In this document: piece by piece, positions 9,998-20,987 of the stretch
How positions within the stretch are numbered: the stretch's first letter is position 1
Layout: each line of letters starts with the position of its first letter
Source of the DNA: Microbacterium sp. p3-SID336
GTDB taxonomy: Bacteria; Actinomycetota; Actinomycetes; Actinomycetales; Microbacteriaceae
Length of the DNA: 64,000 nucleotides
Direction of reading: 5' to 3'
Assembly (NCBI RefSeq): GCF_025143365.1
Contig: NZ_JALXPE010000001.1
Span: forward strand, 62,001-126,000
The notes under the pieces: generated by a model
Seen by the model: only the letters and a program-made list of their open reading frames with translations
Databases searched by the model: none
What the model was told of the DNA's origin: nothing
Made by a program: the position numbers and the translations under genes

Positions 9998-12900
9998 GTG
10001 TACTTCCAGCCCCCTTACGGCGCCTCCGGCGCTTACCCCCCGAAGCAGGGCATGTACAACCCGGCGTTCGAGAAGGACGCCTGCGGCCTGGCCATGGTCG
10101 CAACGCTGCGCGGCGAAGCCGGGCACGACATCATCGCGCTGGCCCTCGAGGCCCTGCGCAACCTGGAGCACCGCGGGGCCATCGGCTCGGACGCGGGCAC
10201 AGGAGACGGGGCCGGCATCCTCACCCAGATGCCGGACGCCTTCCTCCGCGCGGTCACCGGCTTCGAACTGCCGCCCGTGGGGGAGTACGCCGCCGGACTG
10301 GCCTTCCTGCCTCGCGATTCGAGCGAGCGCCGCCAGCAGAAGGCAGGCATCGAGCAGATCGCCCGCGCCGAGGGACTCCGGGTCCTGGGCTGGCGCGAGG
10401 TCCCCACCGCGAACGAGAACCTCGGCAAGCTGGCCGATGAGGCCCGCCCCGCGTTCGAGCAGCTCTTCGTGAGCGCCGGCGGGGCCACGCACGCCGACGC
10501 GCCGCTCACCGGCATCGCCCTCGACCGCGTCGCCTATCGCCTGCGCAAGCGCGCCGGGCATGAGCTGGGCGCCTACTTCGTGTCCCTGTCCAGCCGCACG
10601 CTCGGCTACAAGGGCATGGTCACGACGCTGCAGCTGGAGCCGTTCTACCCCGACCTGCAGGACGAGCGCTTCGCCTCCGAGCTCGCGGTCGTGCACTCGC
10701 GCTACTCGACCAACACGTTCCCGTCCTGGCCGCTCGCGCAGCCGCTGCGCATGCTCGCACACAACGGCGAGATCAACACCGTCGGCGGGAACCGCAACTG
10801 GATGCGCGCCCGGCAGTCGCAGCTGGAGTCCGAGCTGCTGGGGGACATCGCCCCGCTGCTGCCGATCTGCACCGACGGCGCGAGCGACTCGGCGTCCTTC
10901 GACGAGGTGCTGGAGCTGCTGACGCTGACCGGGCGCAGCCTGCCGCACGCCATCATGATGATGGTGCCCGAGGCGTACGAGAAGCAGGCCGACATCTCGC
11001 CGGAGCTGCGCGCGTTCTACGAGTACCACGCGAATCAGATGGAGCCGTGGGACGGCCCGGCCGCCCTCATCTTCACGGACGGCACCCTGGTCGGCGCGAC
11101 GCTCGACCGCAACGGACTCCGCCCCGGTCGATGGACCGAGACGACCGACGGCCTCGTGGTGATCGGCTCCGAGACCGGCGTGCTGCACTTCGAGCCCGAG
11201 CGCATCAAGCGCCGCGGCCGCCTGCAGCCCGGCAAGATGTTCCTCGTCGACACCGCCGAGCAGCGCATCGTGGAGGACGAGGAGATCAAGCACGACCTCG
11301 CGACGCTGCACCCGTGGCAGGAGTGGCTCGACGCGGGCGCCGTCCGCCTGGCCGACCTTCCCGAGCGCGAGCACATCGTGCACCCGCCGGCGTCGATCAC
11401 CCGACGCCAGCGCACGTTCGGCTACACCGAGGAGGAGGTGCGGATCCTCCTCACGCCCATGGGTCAGACGGGCGTGGAGCCGCTGGGTGCCATGGGCTCG
11501 GACACCCCGATCGCGGTACTCAGCAAGCGGCCTCGCCTGCTGTTCGACTACTTCACCCAGCAGTTCGCGCAGGTCACGAATCCGCCGCTGGACTCCATCC
11601 GCGAAGAGGTCGTCACGAGCCTCAAGCTCGGCCTCGGTCCCGAGGTCAACCTGCTCAGCTGGGGTCCCGAGCACACGCGTACGGTGTCGCTGGACTTCCC
11701 GGTGATCGACAACGACGAGCTCGCGAAGATCCGGCACATCGACAAGGCCCTGCCCGGGCGCTCGAGCGCCACGATCCGCGGTCTGTACCACTTCGACGCC
11801 GGCCCCCACACGCTCGCGGAGCGCCTGACGGAGATGTGCGCCGAGGTCGACGAGGCCATCGCGAACGGGGCCGAGTTCATCATCCTGTCCGACCGCGACT
11901 CGAATAAAGACCTCACCCCGATCCCGTCGCTGCTCATGGTGTCGGCCATCCACCACCACCTCATCCGTCGCGAGAACCGGATGAAGGTCGGCCTGATCGT
12001 CGAGGCCGGAGACGTGCGCGAGGTGCACCACGTCGCCACCCTCATCGGCTACGGCGCCTCGGCGATCAACCCGTACCTCGCCATGGAGACCGTCGAGCAC
12101 CTGGTGCGCACGGGCTACATCACCGGCATCACGCCGGAGAAGGCCGTCAAGAACCTGATCTACGCGCTCGGCAAGGGTGTGCTGAAGATCATGTCGAAGA
12201 TGGGCATCTCGACGGTGTCGTCCTATGCGGGCGCCCAGGTGTTCGAGGCGGTCGGGCTCAGCCAGGAGTTCATCGACTCCTACTTCACCCGCACCGAGTC
12301 GAAGCTCGGCGGCATCGGCATCGAGGAGATCTTCGCCGAGAACCAGGCCCGCCACGACTACGCCTACCCGGAGGACGCTGCGGCCAGGGCGCACGAGCGG
12401 CTGTGGACCGGCGGCGAGTACCAGTGGCGTCGCGACGGCTCGCCGCACCTGTTCAACCCCGAGACGGTGTTCAAGCTGCAGCACTCCACGCGCACGCGCC
12501 GCTACGACATCTTCCGCGAGTACACGAAGCTCGTCGATGACCAGGCCGCGGAGCTCAAGACGCTGCGCGGGCTGTTCACGCTGCGCACCGGCACCCGCAA
12601 GCCGGTTCCGCTGGACGAGGTCGAGCCGGTGTCCGCGATCGTGAAGCGCTTCTCGACGGGCGCGATGAGCTACGGCTCCATCTCCAAGGAGGCGCACGAG
12701 ACCCTGGCGATCGCCATGAACCGGATCGGCGCGAAGTCGAACACGGGTGAGGGCGGCGAGGATCCGGATCGGCTCGTCGACCCCGAGCGTCGCAGCGCGA
12801 TCAAGCAGGTCGCCTCGGGGCGCTTCGGCGTGACGAGCCTGTACCTCACCGAGGCGGACGACATCCAGATCAAGCTCGCCCAGGGCGCCAAGCCCGGAGA

Positions 12901-14567
12901 GGGCGGTCAGCTCCCGCCGACGAAGGTGTACCCGTGGGTCGCCCGCACCCGGCACGCGACGGCCGGTGTGGGCCTGATCTCCCCGCCGCCGCACCACGAC
13001 ATCTACTCGATCGAGGACCTCAAGCAGCTCATCTTCGACCTGAAGCGGGCGAACCCCGAGGCGCGCATCCACACGAAGCTGGTCAGCCAGTCGGGCATCG
13101 GCGCGGTCTCGGCCGGTGTGGCGAAGGCCCTCAGCGACGTGATCCTCGTGTCGGGGCACGACGGCGGGACGGGCGCGAGCCCGCTGAACTCGCTCAAGCA
13201 TGCGGGCACCCCGTGGGAGCTGGGCCTGGCCGAGACGCAGCAGACGCTGATGCTCAACGGCATGCGCGACCGCGTGGTCGTGCAGGTCGACGGCCAGCTG
13301 AAGACCGGCCGCGACGTCATCATCGGCGCGCTGCTCGGCGCGGAGGAGTTCGGCTTCGCGACCGCCCCCCTCGTGGTGAGCGGCTGCATCATGATGCGCG
13401 TCTGCCACCTGGACACCTGCCCGGTGGGCGTCGCGACGCAGAACCCTGTGCTCCGTGACCGCTTCACGGGCAAGCCGGAGTTCGTGGTGAACTTCATGGA
13501 GTTCATCGCGGAGGAGGTGCGTGAGCTGCTCGCCGAGCTGGGCTACCGTTCCCTCGACGAGATCGTCGGCCGCACCGAGCTGCTGGAGACCAACGCGGCC
13601 ATCGCGCACTGGAAGGCGGAGGGGCTCGACCTCAGTCCCGTGCTGGAGGGCCCGGCGTTCCCGGCGGGCGAGCCGCGCCGCAGCGGCCGCACCCAGGACC
13701 ACGAGCTCGACAAGCACTTCGACGTGCAGCTGATCGACATCGCGAAGAACGCGCTGCTCAACGGCGAACCCGTCGTGGTCGAGCTGCCCATAGCGAACAC
13801 CGAGCGCGCGGTCGGCACCATGCTCGGCCATCAGGTGACCTCGCGCCACGGCGCCACCGGGCTGCCGAAGGAGACCATCGACGTCACCCTCACGGGCACG
13901 GCGGGGCAGTCGCTCGGCGCGTTCCTTCCGCCGGGGATCATCCTGCGGCTCGAAGGCGACGCGAACGACTACGTCGGCAAGGGCCTGTCCGGCGGCGACA
14001 TCACGATCCGCCCGCCGCGGGCGTCGTCGATCGCCCCGCACGAGAACGTGATCGCGGGCAATGTGATCGGCTACGGCGCGACCTCGGGCACCATGTTCAT
14101 CTCGGGCGTGGTGGGAGAGCGGTTCCTGGTGCGCAATTCCGGAGCCACGGCGGTCGTCGAGGGCGTCGGCGACCACGCTCTCGAGTACATGACCGGCGGA
14201 CTTGCCGTGATCCTCGGTCCGACGGGGCGCAACCTCGGAGCCGGGATGTCGGGCGGCGTCGCCTATGTGCACGCGCTCGACACGGCGAAGGTCAACGCGC
14301 AGTCGCTCGGCAGCGGTGAGCTTCGCCTCGAACCGCTCGACCGCGCCGATCTGGAGGTGCTGCGCGGGCTGCTCGTCGAGCATGTCGAGCGCACGGCCTC
14401 TCCGCGCGCCGCGGCTCTGCTGGAGGACTTCGACGCCGCCGCGGCCGAGTTCGTGAAGGTGCTCCCGCGTGACTTCGCCGCCGTGCGGAGCATGCGCGAG
14501 GAGGCACTGGCCGAGGGGATCGACCCCGACGGCGACATCGTCTGGAACCGCATCCTGGAGGTGACCG

Positions 14568-14575
<8 letters not shown>
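9998..14575 (+). CDS. gltB: Glutamate synthase (NADPH) large subunit
   Basis: Makes two glutamates from glutamine and 2-oxoglutarate. At 1525 residues it is full length: an N-terminal class II glutaminase whose nucleophile is probably Cys29 ([10 protein letters not shown]) after propeptide removal, a central domain, an FMN-binding synthase domain ([26 protein letters not shown]), the 3Fe-4S cluster motif in [12 protein letters not shown], and a GXGXG beta-helix at the C-terminus. The start is GTG 9998 with GAGG about 10 nt upstream. It overlaps gltD by 8 bp. Confidence 0.96.
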
Positions 14576-16034
<1,459 letters not shown>

Positions 16035-16092
16035 GCTGGGGCAGGCATCGTCGCCCGAACGTTCATCCCCCACTTCTATTCTGGAGAGTTCA

Positions 16093-17541
16093 TTGAGACG
16101 CGCGAAAATCGTCGCCACCCTGGGCCCCGCCACTTCCACGTATGAGACGGTGCGTGCACTGATCGACGCCGGTGTGGACGTGGCCCGACTGAACCTCAGC
16201 CACGGCGACTACTCCGTGCATGAGAACAACTACGCGAACGTGCGTCGCGCCGCGGAGGACTCCGGTCGCGCCGTGGCGATCCTGGTCGACCTGCAGGGTC
16301 CGAAGATCCGCCTCGGACGGTTCGAGGACGGGCCGTACGAGCTCGCCAAGGGCGACATCTTCAAGATCACCACCGAGGACATCATCGGCAACAGGGAGAT
16401 CTGCGGCACCACCTTCAAGGGCCTGCCGAACGACGTCAAGCCCGGCGACTTCCTGCTGATCGACGACGGCAAGGTCCGTGTCGAGGTGGTCGAGACCGAC
16501 GGCGTGACGGTCACTACGCGCGTCGTCGTCGCGGGAGCGGTGTCGAACAACAAGGGCATCAACCTGCCCGGCGTCGCCGTGAACGTCCCTGCTCTGAGCG
16601 AGAAGGACGAGGACGACCTCCGCTGGGGTCTGCGCACCGGCGCCGACCTCATCGCGCTGTCGTTCGTGCGCAACGCCGCCGACGTCACCCGCGTGCACGA
16701 GATCATGGCGGAGGAGGGCGTGCGCGTCCCCGTGATCGCCAAGATCGAGAAGCCGCAGGCGGTCGACGCGCTGGAGGAGATCGTCGACGCGTTCGACGGC
16801 ATCATGGTCGCCCGCGGCGACCTCGGCGTCGAGCTGCCGTTGGAGGCCGTCCCGATCGTGCAGAAGCGCGCGGTGGAGCTCGCCCGTCGCAACGCGAAGC
16901 CCGTGATCGTGGCGACCCAGATGCTGGAGTCGATGATCAACAGCCCCGTTCCGACGCGCGCCGAGACCTCCGACGTCGCGAACGCCGTCCTCGACGGCGC
17001 CGACGCGGTGATGCTCTCCGGTGAGACCAGTGTGGGTGACTACCCGGTCGTGGTCGTGGAGACCATGGCGCGGATCATCGAGTCGACCGAGGAGCACGGC
17101 CTGGAGCGCATCCTGCCGCTCACCACGAAGCCGCGCACGCAGGGTGGGGCGATCACTCTCGCCGCGCTCGAGGTGGCCGAGTTCGTCGACGCCAAGTTCC
17201 TGTGCGTCTTCACGCAGTCCGGTGACTCCGCCCGCCGCCTCTCGCGTCTGCGTTCGCGCATCCCGATGCTGGCGTTCACGCCGGAGCCGAGCATCCGCCG
17301 CCGCATGGCGCTGACGTGGGGCCTTCGCTCGACGCTCGTGGACATGGTGCAGCACACCGACCTGATGTACCACCAGGTCGACGAGTACCTGCTGGAGAAC
17401 GGACTGGCCGTCGAGGGCGACAAGGTGGTCGTGATCTCCGGTTCTCCTCCCGGCATCGTGGGTTCGACCAACGACCTGCGCGTGCACAAGGTCGGCGACG
17501 CCATGCGCGGCGCCGCGCCGATCTACAAGGCCGGCGTCTGA
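16093..17541 (+). CDS. pyk: Pyruvate kinase
   Basis: Last glycolytic step: phosphoenolpyruvate plus ADP to pyruvate plus ATP. 482 residues, TIM barrel with inserted B domain and C-terminal domain. RAKIVATLGPATS at the N-terminus, the catalytic lysine in VPVIAKIEKPQ, the metal-binding MVARGDLGVE and VATQMLESM are present. The start is TTG 16093: GGAGAG at 16083-16088 precedes it at the right distance, no ATG/GTG fits, and family alignments begin there. Confidence 0.95.
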   Translation: MRRAKIVATLGPATSTYETVRALIDAGVDVARLNLSHGDYSVHENNYANVRRAAEDSGRAVAILVDLQGPKIRLGRFEDGPYELAKGDIFKITTEDIIGNREICGTTFKGLPNDVKPGDFLLIDDGKVRVEVVETDGVTVTTRVVVAGAVSNNKGINLPGVAVNVPALSEKDEDDLRWGLRTGADLIALSFVRNAADVTRVHEIMAEEGVRVPVIAKIEKPQAVDALEEIVDAFDGIMVARGDLGVELPLEAVPIVQKRAVELARRNAKPVIVATQMLESMINSPVPTRAETSDVANAVLDGADAVMLSGETSVGDYPVVVVETMARIIESTEEHGLERILPLTTKPRTQGGAITLAALEVAEFVDAKFLCVFTQSGDSARRLSRLRSRIPMLAFTPEPSIRRRMALTWGLRSTLVDMVQHTDLMYHQVDEYLLENGLAVEGDKVVVISGSPPGIVGSTNDLRVHKVGDAMRGAAPIYKAGV

Positions 17542-17554
17542 CGCAGAGCGTTCC

Positions 17555-17588
17555 GAGAGGGGGTGGGGCTTCGGCTCCACCCCTTCTC
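17555..17588 (+). terminator. Hairpin terminator after pyk
   Basis: Two 15-nt arms (17555-17569 and 17574-17588) pair fully if two G-U pairs are allowed, closed by a UUCG tetraloop. There is no strong U-tract, as is common in high-GC actinobacteria. It lies 13 bp after the pyk stop. Confidence 0.7.
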
Positions 17589-17638
17589 GCATGGGGCGCC
17601 CTCACGTCAACCCTCTGCTCCGGGCGTCGCCTCGGGGC

Positions 17639-17644
17639 TAGCGT
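17639..17644 (+). promoter_or_regulatory. Candidate leaderless -10 box
   Basis: TAGCGT ends 7 nt before ATG 17652 of the hydrolase gene and supports that start. Confidence 0.35.
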
Positions 17645-17651
17645 GTGCAGC

Positions 17652-18461
17652 ATGGTCTCCCGTCGCCGTCTGGTCCTCACCTCGGGGCTGACCTTCCGCG
17701 TGCTCGACACCCCGCGCCCGTCCGGCGATTCCGGGCCGACTGTCGTGCTGGTCCACGGGATCGGGATGTCGCACCGCTATCTCTCCCGGCTCCACGCGGT
17801 GCTCGCGGAGCACACCCGCGTCGTCTCGATCGACCTCCCTGGTTTCGGCGGACTGCCGAAACCGCCGTACGACCTGTCGGTGGAGCGGATGAGCCGTGCC
17901 CTCGGGGCCGTGATCGCCACCCTCGGCGACGATCGCGTCGTGCTGGTCGGCCACTCGATGGGGGCGCAGTGGGCGGTGGAGACGGCGCTGCAGCATCCGG
18001 AGCTGGTCCGTGCTGTCGTCCCGATCGGGCCGGTGGTCGACGCCCGGCATCGCACTCTCACCGCGCAGGCGCGAGCACTCGCGGTGGACACCCTGGGCGA
18101 GACTCCGGCGATCAACGCGATCGTCTTCACCGACTACCTGCGCTGCGGGGTCCGCTGGTACCTGCGGCAGGCGCGGCACATGATTGCGTATCCGCTCGAG
18201 GAGCGCATCGCGCTGCTCGCGGTGCCCGTGCTCGTGCTCCGCGGAGGCGCGGATCCCGTGGCGGGTCGAGCGTGGTGTCGCCGGCTCCGGGATGCCGCAA
18301 CGGTCGCGCGACTCGTCGAAGTCCCCGGCCGTCATCACGTGGTGCAGCAGTCGGCGCCTCGGGCTGTCGCGGATGCGATCCTCGTGCACACGGCAGGACC
18401 GTGGCCGACGCGGACCGGTGCGGAGCAGTCCAGGGGAGGGAGTGTGCCATCGACGCCCTGA
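17652..18461 (+). CDS. Alpha/beta-fold hydrolase
   Basis: A 269-residue serine hydrolase of the alpha/beta superfamily. The oxyanion-hole motif is LVHGIGMS, the nucleophile elbow is GHSMGA (Ser), a likely acid residue lies in RGGADPV and the catalytic His in PGRHHVV. Substrate cannot be inferred. The start ATG 17652 is supported by the TAGCGT box 7 nt upstream. It overlaps the next hydrolase gene in another frame, so the two are probably cotranscribed. Confidence 0.85.
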   Translation: MVSRRRLVLTSGLTFRVLDTPRPSGDSGPTVVLVHGIGMSHRYLSRLHAVLAEHTRVVSIDLPGFGGLPKPPYDLSVERMSRALGAVIATLGDDRVVLVGHSMGAQWAVETALQHPELVRAVVPIGPVVDARHRTLTAQARALAVDTLGETPAINAIVFTDYLRCGVRWYLRQARHMIAYPLEERIALLAVPVLVLRGGADPVAGRAWCRRLRDAATVARLVEVPGRHHVVQQSAPRAVADAILVHTAGPWPTRTGAEQSRGGSVPSTP

Positions 18462-19114
18462 AGCGACTCGGGTGGTGGGCCGCCGACTACGCGTACGCGG
18501 GGTTCTGGCAGGTCCGGTCGTTCTTCGGGCGCTCCGACCCCGCGGGCTTCGCCACGGGTGCGGGTGTCCCCATCGTGGTGCTGGCCGGCGTGTACGAGAC
18601 GTGGCGCTTCCTCGAGCCGCTGGTCGTGGCACTCCACGACCGCGGGCACCCCGTGTACGTCGTGGACGCCCTCCGCCGCAATCGCTTCCCCGTGGTGGAC
18701 GAGGCGCAGCAGATCGCGGCGTTCCTGCGGGAGCGCGACCTGTCGGGCGTGATCCTCGTCGCGCACAGCAAGGGCGGACTCGCCGGCAAGCTCGCGATGA
18801 CGGCCGCGGAGGGGTGGCGGATCCGCTCGATGCTCGCGGTGGCGACGCCGTTCGGCGGCTCGCGCTATGCGCGACGGATGCCGGGCAGGGTGCTGCGGGC
18901 CTTCGCGCCGGACGATCCGTCGATCGTGGCTCTGGCGCGCGAGATCGAGGTGAACGCGCGGATCGTGTCGGTGTACGCCGAGTTCGATCCGCACATCCCG
19001 GAGGGGAGCGAGCTGCCGGGCGCGAAGAACGTGGTGCTCGGCACGGGCGGCCACTTCCGGATCCTCGCGCACCCGCGCGTGCTGGCAGAGCTCGCTGTCC
19101 TCGCGGAGAGCTGA
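18401..19114 (+). CDS. Second alpha/beta hydrolase (lipase-like)
   Basis: A protein of up to 237 residues with an alpha/beta hydrolase core: VLAGVYETWRF (oxyanion region), nucleophile elbow AHSKGG (Ser), an acid residue region in EFDPHIP and His in GTGGHFRI. The segment ATPFGGSRYARRM resembles triacylglycerol-lipase/PGAP1-like enzymes. The start is uncertain: the only in-frame GTG is at 18401, while the convincing family-like sequence begins at about 18458 (KRLGWWAADYAYAG). Confidence 0.75.
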   Translation: MADADRCGAVQGRECAIDALKRLGWWAADYAYAGFWQVRSFFGRSDPAGFATGAGVPIVVLAGVYETWRFLEPLVVALHDRGHPVYVVDALRRNRFPVVDEAQQIAAFLRERDLSGVILVAHSKGGLAGKLAMTAAEGWRIRSMLAVATPFGGSRYARRMPGRVLRAFAPDDPSIVALAREIEVNARIVSVYAEFDPHIPEGSELPGAKNVVLGTGGHFRILAHPRVLAELAVLAES

Positions 19115-19163
19115 CGGCAGAGAGCGGGGAGGCGAGGGACGGAACCCGTCGCTCGCCACGGGG

Positions 19164-19246
19164 TGCCGGCGGTGGGACTCGAACCCACACGCCCTCTCGG
19201 ACAAAGCATTTTGAGTGCTCCGCGTCTGCCATTCCGCCACGCCGGC
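19164..19246 (-). tRNA. tRNA-Leu (anticodon CAA)
   Basis: On the minus strand a 7-bp acceptor stem GCCGGCG/CGCCGGC encloses a D arm, an anticodon stem AGCA/TGCT with loop CTCAAAA (anticodon CAA, reads UUG), a long class II variable arm and the T arm GGGTTCGAGTCCC. Discriminator base is A; CCA is not encoded. The 83-nt length and long variable arm fit tRNA-Leu. Confidence 0.95.
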
Positions 19247-19334
19247 TCGTGTGTCGCGACTACGACTGTAGCGCAGCGCACGGCCAGTTCCCCGCGCAGG
19301 GGCGCCCCTCGACCGGCGGTGGGGACCTCTCCGT

Positions 19335-19340
19335 TAGGAT
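19335..19340 (+). promoter_or_regulatory. Candidate leaderless -10 box for pdtaR
   Basis: TAGGAT ends 6 nt before the GTG at 19347. No Shine-Dalgarno separates box and start. Confidence 0.45.
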
Positions 19341-19346
19341 GGTGGG

Positions 19347-19964
19347 GTGACCGAGCAAGAACAGGCTGAGCAGCCCACGGCATCCGCACCCCGACGCGTC
19401 GTCGTCGCCGAAGACGAGTCGCTGATCCGTCTCGACATCGTCGAGATCCTCCGCGACAACGGCTTCGATGTCGTCGGAGAGGCCGGCGACGGGGAGACCG
19501 CTGTCGCCCTCGCGACCGAGCTGCGTCCCGACCTCGTCATCATGGACGTGAAGATGCCCCAGCTCGACGGCATCAGCGCGGCCGAGAAGCTGCACAAGGG
19601 CAACATCGCTCCCGTCGTGCTGCTCACCGCGTTCAGCCAGAAGGAGCTCGTGGAGCGGGCGAGCGAGGCGGGGGCACTGGCCTACGTCGTGAAGCCGTTC
19701 ACCCCGAACGACCTCCTCCCCGCGATCGAGATCGCGCTGGCCCGCCACGAGCAGATCATCACGCTCGAGGCCGAGGTCGCCGATATGGTCGAGCGCTTCG
19801 AGACCCGCAAGCTGGTCGACCGCGCGAAGGGCCTCCTCAACGAGAAGATGGGGCTGAGCGAGCCCGAGGCCTTCCGCTGGATCCAGAAGGCGTCGATGGA
19901 CCGCCGCCTCACGATGCAGGATGTGGCCAAGGCGATCATCGAGCAGCTCGCGCCCAAGAAGTAG
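19347..19964 (+). CDS. pdtaR: ANTAR-domain response regulator, PdtaR-like
   Basis: RNA-binding antitermination regulator. 205 residues: receiver domain (about 18-135) with the acidic pair in VVAEDES, phospho-acceptor Asp in LVIMDVKMP, Thr in LLTAFS and Lys in VVKPF; a coiled linker; and a C-terminal ANTAR domain (about 145-200) with LVDRAKGLLNEKMGLSEPEA. In mycobacteria PdtaR is phosphorylated by PdtaS and lies close to polA, as here. No kinase gene is adjacent. The GTG start is supported by the TAGGAT box. Confidence 0.9.
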   Translation: MTEQEQAEQPTASAPRRVVVAEDESLIRLDIVEILRDNGFDVVGEAGDGETAVALATELRPDLVIMDVKMPQLDGISAAEKLHKGNIAPVVLLTAFSQKELVERASEAGALAYVVKPFTPNDLLPAIEIALARHEQIITLEAEVADMVERFETRKLVDRAKGLLNEKMGLSEPEAFRWIQKASMDRRLTMQDVAKAIIEQLAPKK

Positions 19965-19972
19965 CGGCTCCC

Positions 19973-20539
19973 GTGCTCCGGCTCGACGCAGACCACGTGC
20001 TGCGGCCGGTGCGCGCAGGAGACGGGCCGGGCCTCGCCGCGGCCTACCGTGCCAATCGTGCGCACCTCGCGCCGTGGGAGCCGTTGCGGGATGACGTCTT
20101 CTTCACCGACGCCTGGCAGGAGCGCCTCGCGGCTCAGTGCGTGGCCGAGGCCGAGGCGGGACGGAGTGCGCGGTTCGTGGTGGTCTCCGAAGAGGACGAG
20201 GCGATCCGCGGCCGCGTGAACCTGAACAACATCGTGCGGGGCGCGTTCTGGAGTGCCGATCTCGGCTACTGGATCGACGCGGCTCGCACCCGGCGGGGGC
20301 TCGCCCGACGCGCGGTGGCCGCGGTCGCCGACCTCGCGCAGCACGACCTCGGCCTTCATCGGCTGCAGGCATCGACACTCCTGGGCAACGTGGCGTCGCA
20401 GCGCGTGCTCGCCGGTCTCGGCTTCGAGCGCATCGGGCTCGCGCCCCGCTACCTGCGCATCGCGGGGGAGTGGCAGGACCACCTGCTGTTCCAGCTGCTG
20501 CTGGAGGAGCCGCTCAGCGCCCGGCGGGAGCGTCCTTGA
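19973..20539 (+). CDS. GNAT N-acetyltransferase, RimJ/RimL type
   Basis: A 188-residue acetyl-CoA-dependent transferase. The RimJ/RimL layout is clear: LRPVRAGDGPGLAAAYRANRAHLAPWEP, then VNLNNIVRG, LGYWIDAARTRRGLARRAV (acetyl-CoA loop) and LGNVASQRVLAGLGF. The target could be a ribosomal or other protein N-terminus. GTG start 8 bp after pdtaR suggests cotranscription. Its 3' end overlaps the convergent thioesterase gene by 26 bp. Confidence 0.85.
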   Translation: MLRLDADHVLRPVRAGDGPGLAAAYRANRAHLAPWEPLRDDVFFTDAWQERLAAQCVAEAEAGRSARFVVVSEEDEAIRGRVNLNNIVRGAFWSADLGYWIDAARTRRGLARRAVAAVADLAQHDLGLHRLQASTLLGNVASQRVLAGLGFERIGLAPRYLRIAGEWQDHLLFQLLLEEPLSARRERP

Positions 20540-20942
20540 TCATGTTGGTGATGCGGATCGTGGAACAGCGACGCCCCTGATCGTCCGTCACGACGATCTC
20601 GTGCACGGTGATGCTCCGGCCGAGGTGCACCGGAGTGCACACGCCGGTCACGATGCCGGAGGTGGCGGAGCGGGTGTGCGTCGCGTTGATGTCCACGCCG
20701 ACGGCGATCCGGCCGGCGCCGGCGTGCAGGTTCGCAGCCATGGAGCCCAGGGACTCGCCGAGCACCACGTAGGCGCCGCCGTGCATGAGGCCGACCGGCT
20801 GGGTGTTCCCCTCCACCGGCATGGTGGCGACGCAGCGGTCGATGCCGAACTCCAGGAACTCCATGCCCATCTTCTCGGCCAGTGCTCCCATACCGCGGGC
20901 TGCCGCCCACTCGAGCCCTTCGCTGGTCGCGACCTCGCTCAT
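20514..20942 (-). CDS. PaaI-type hotdog-fold thioesterase
   Basis: A 142-residue single hotdog domain, likely hydrolysing an aryl- or acyl-CoA thioester. The family motif LMHGGAYVVLGESLGS (HGG with downstream acidic residue) and VDINATHTRSA are present. ATG 20942 is the start; the very long open frame continuing to 24560 is the antisense of polA and the DUF885 gene. Transcribed away from polA, convergent with the acetyltransferase. Confidence 0.88.
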   Translation of the reverse strand: MSEVATSEGLEWAAARGMGALAEKMGMEFLEFGIDRCVATMPVEGNTQPVGLMHGGAYVVLGESLGSMAANLHAGAGRIAVGVDINATHTRSATSGIVTGVCTPVHLGRSITVHEIVVTDDQGRRCSTIRITNMIKDAPAGR

Positions 20943-20975
20943 GCATCCTCCTCTGCGGGTGTCCGTGCTCCTCGT

Positions 20976-20981
20976 TAGGCT
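20976..20981 (+). promoter_or_regulatory. Candidate leaderless -10 box for polA
   Basis: TAGGCT ends 6 nt before the polA GTG at 20988, matching the leaderless pattern elsewhere in the window. Confidence 0.45.
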
Positions 20982-20987
20982 GACAGG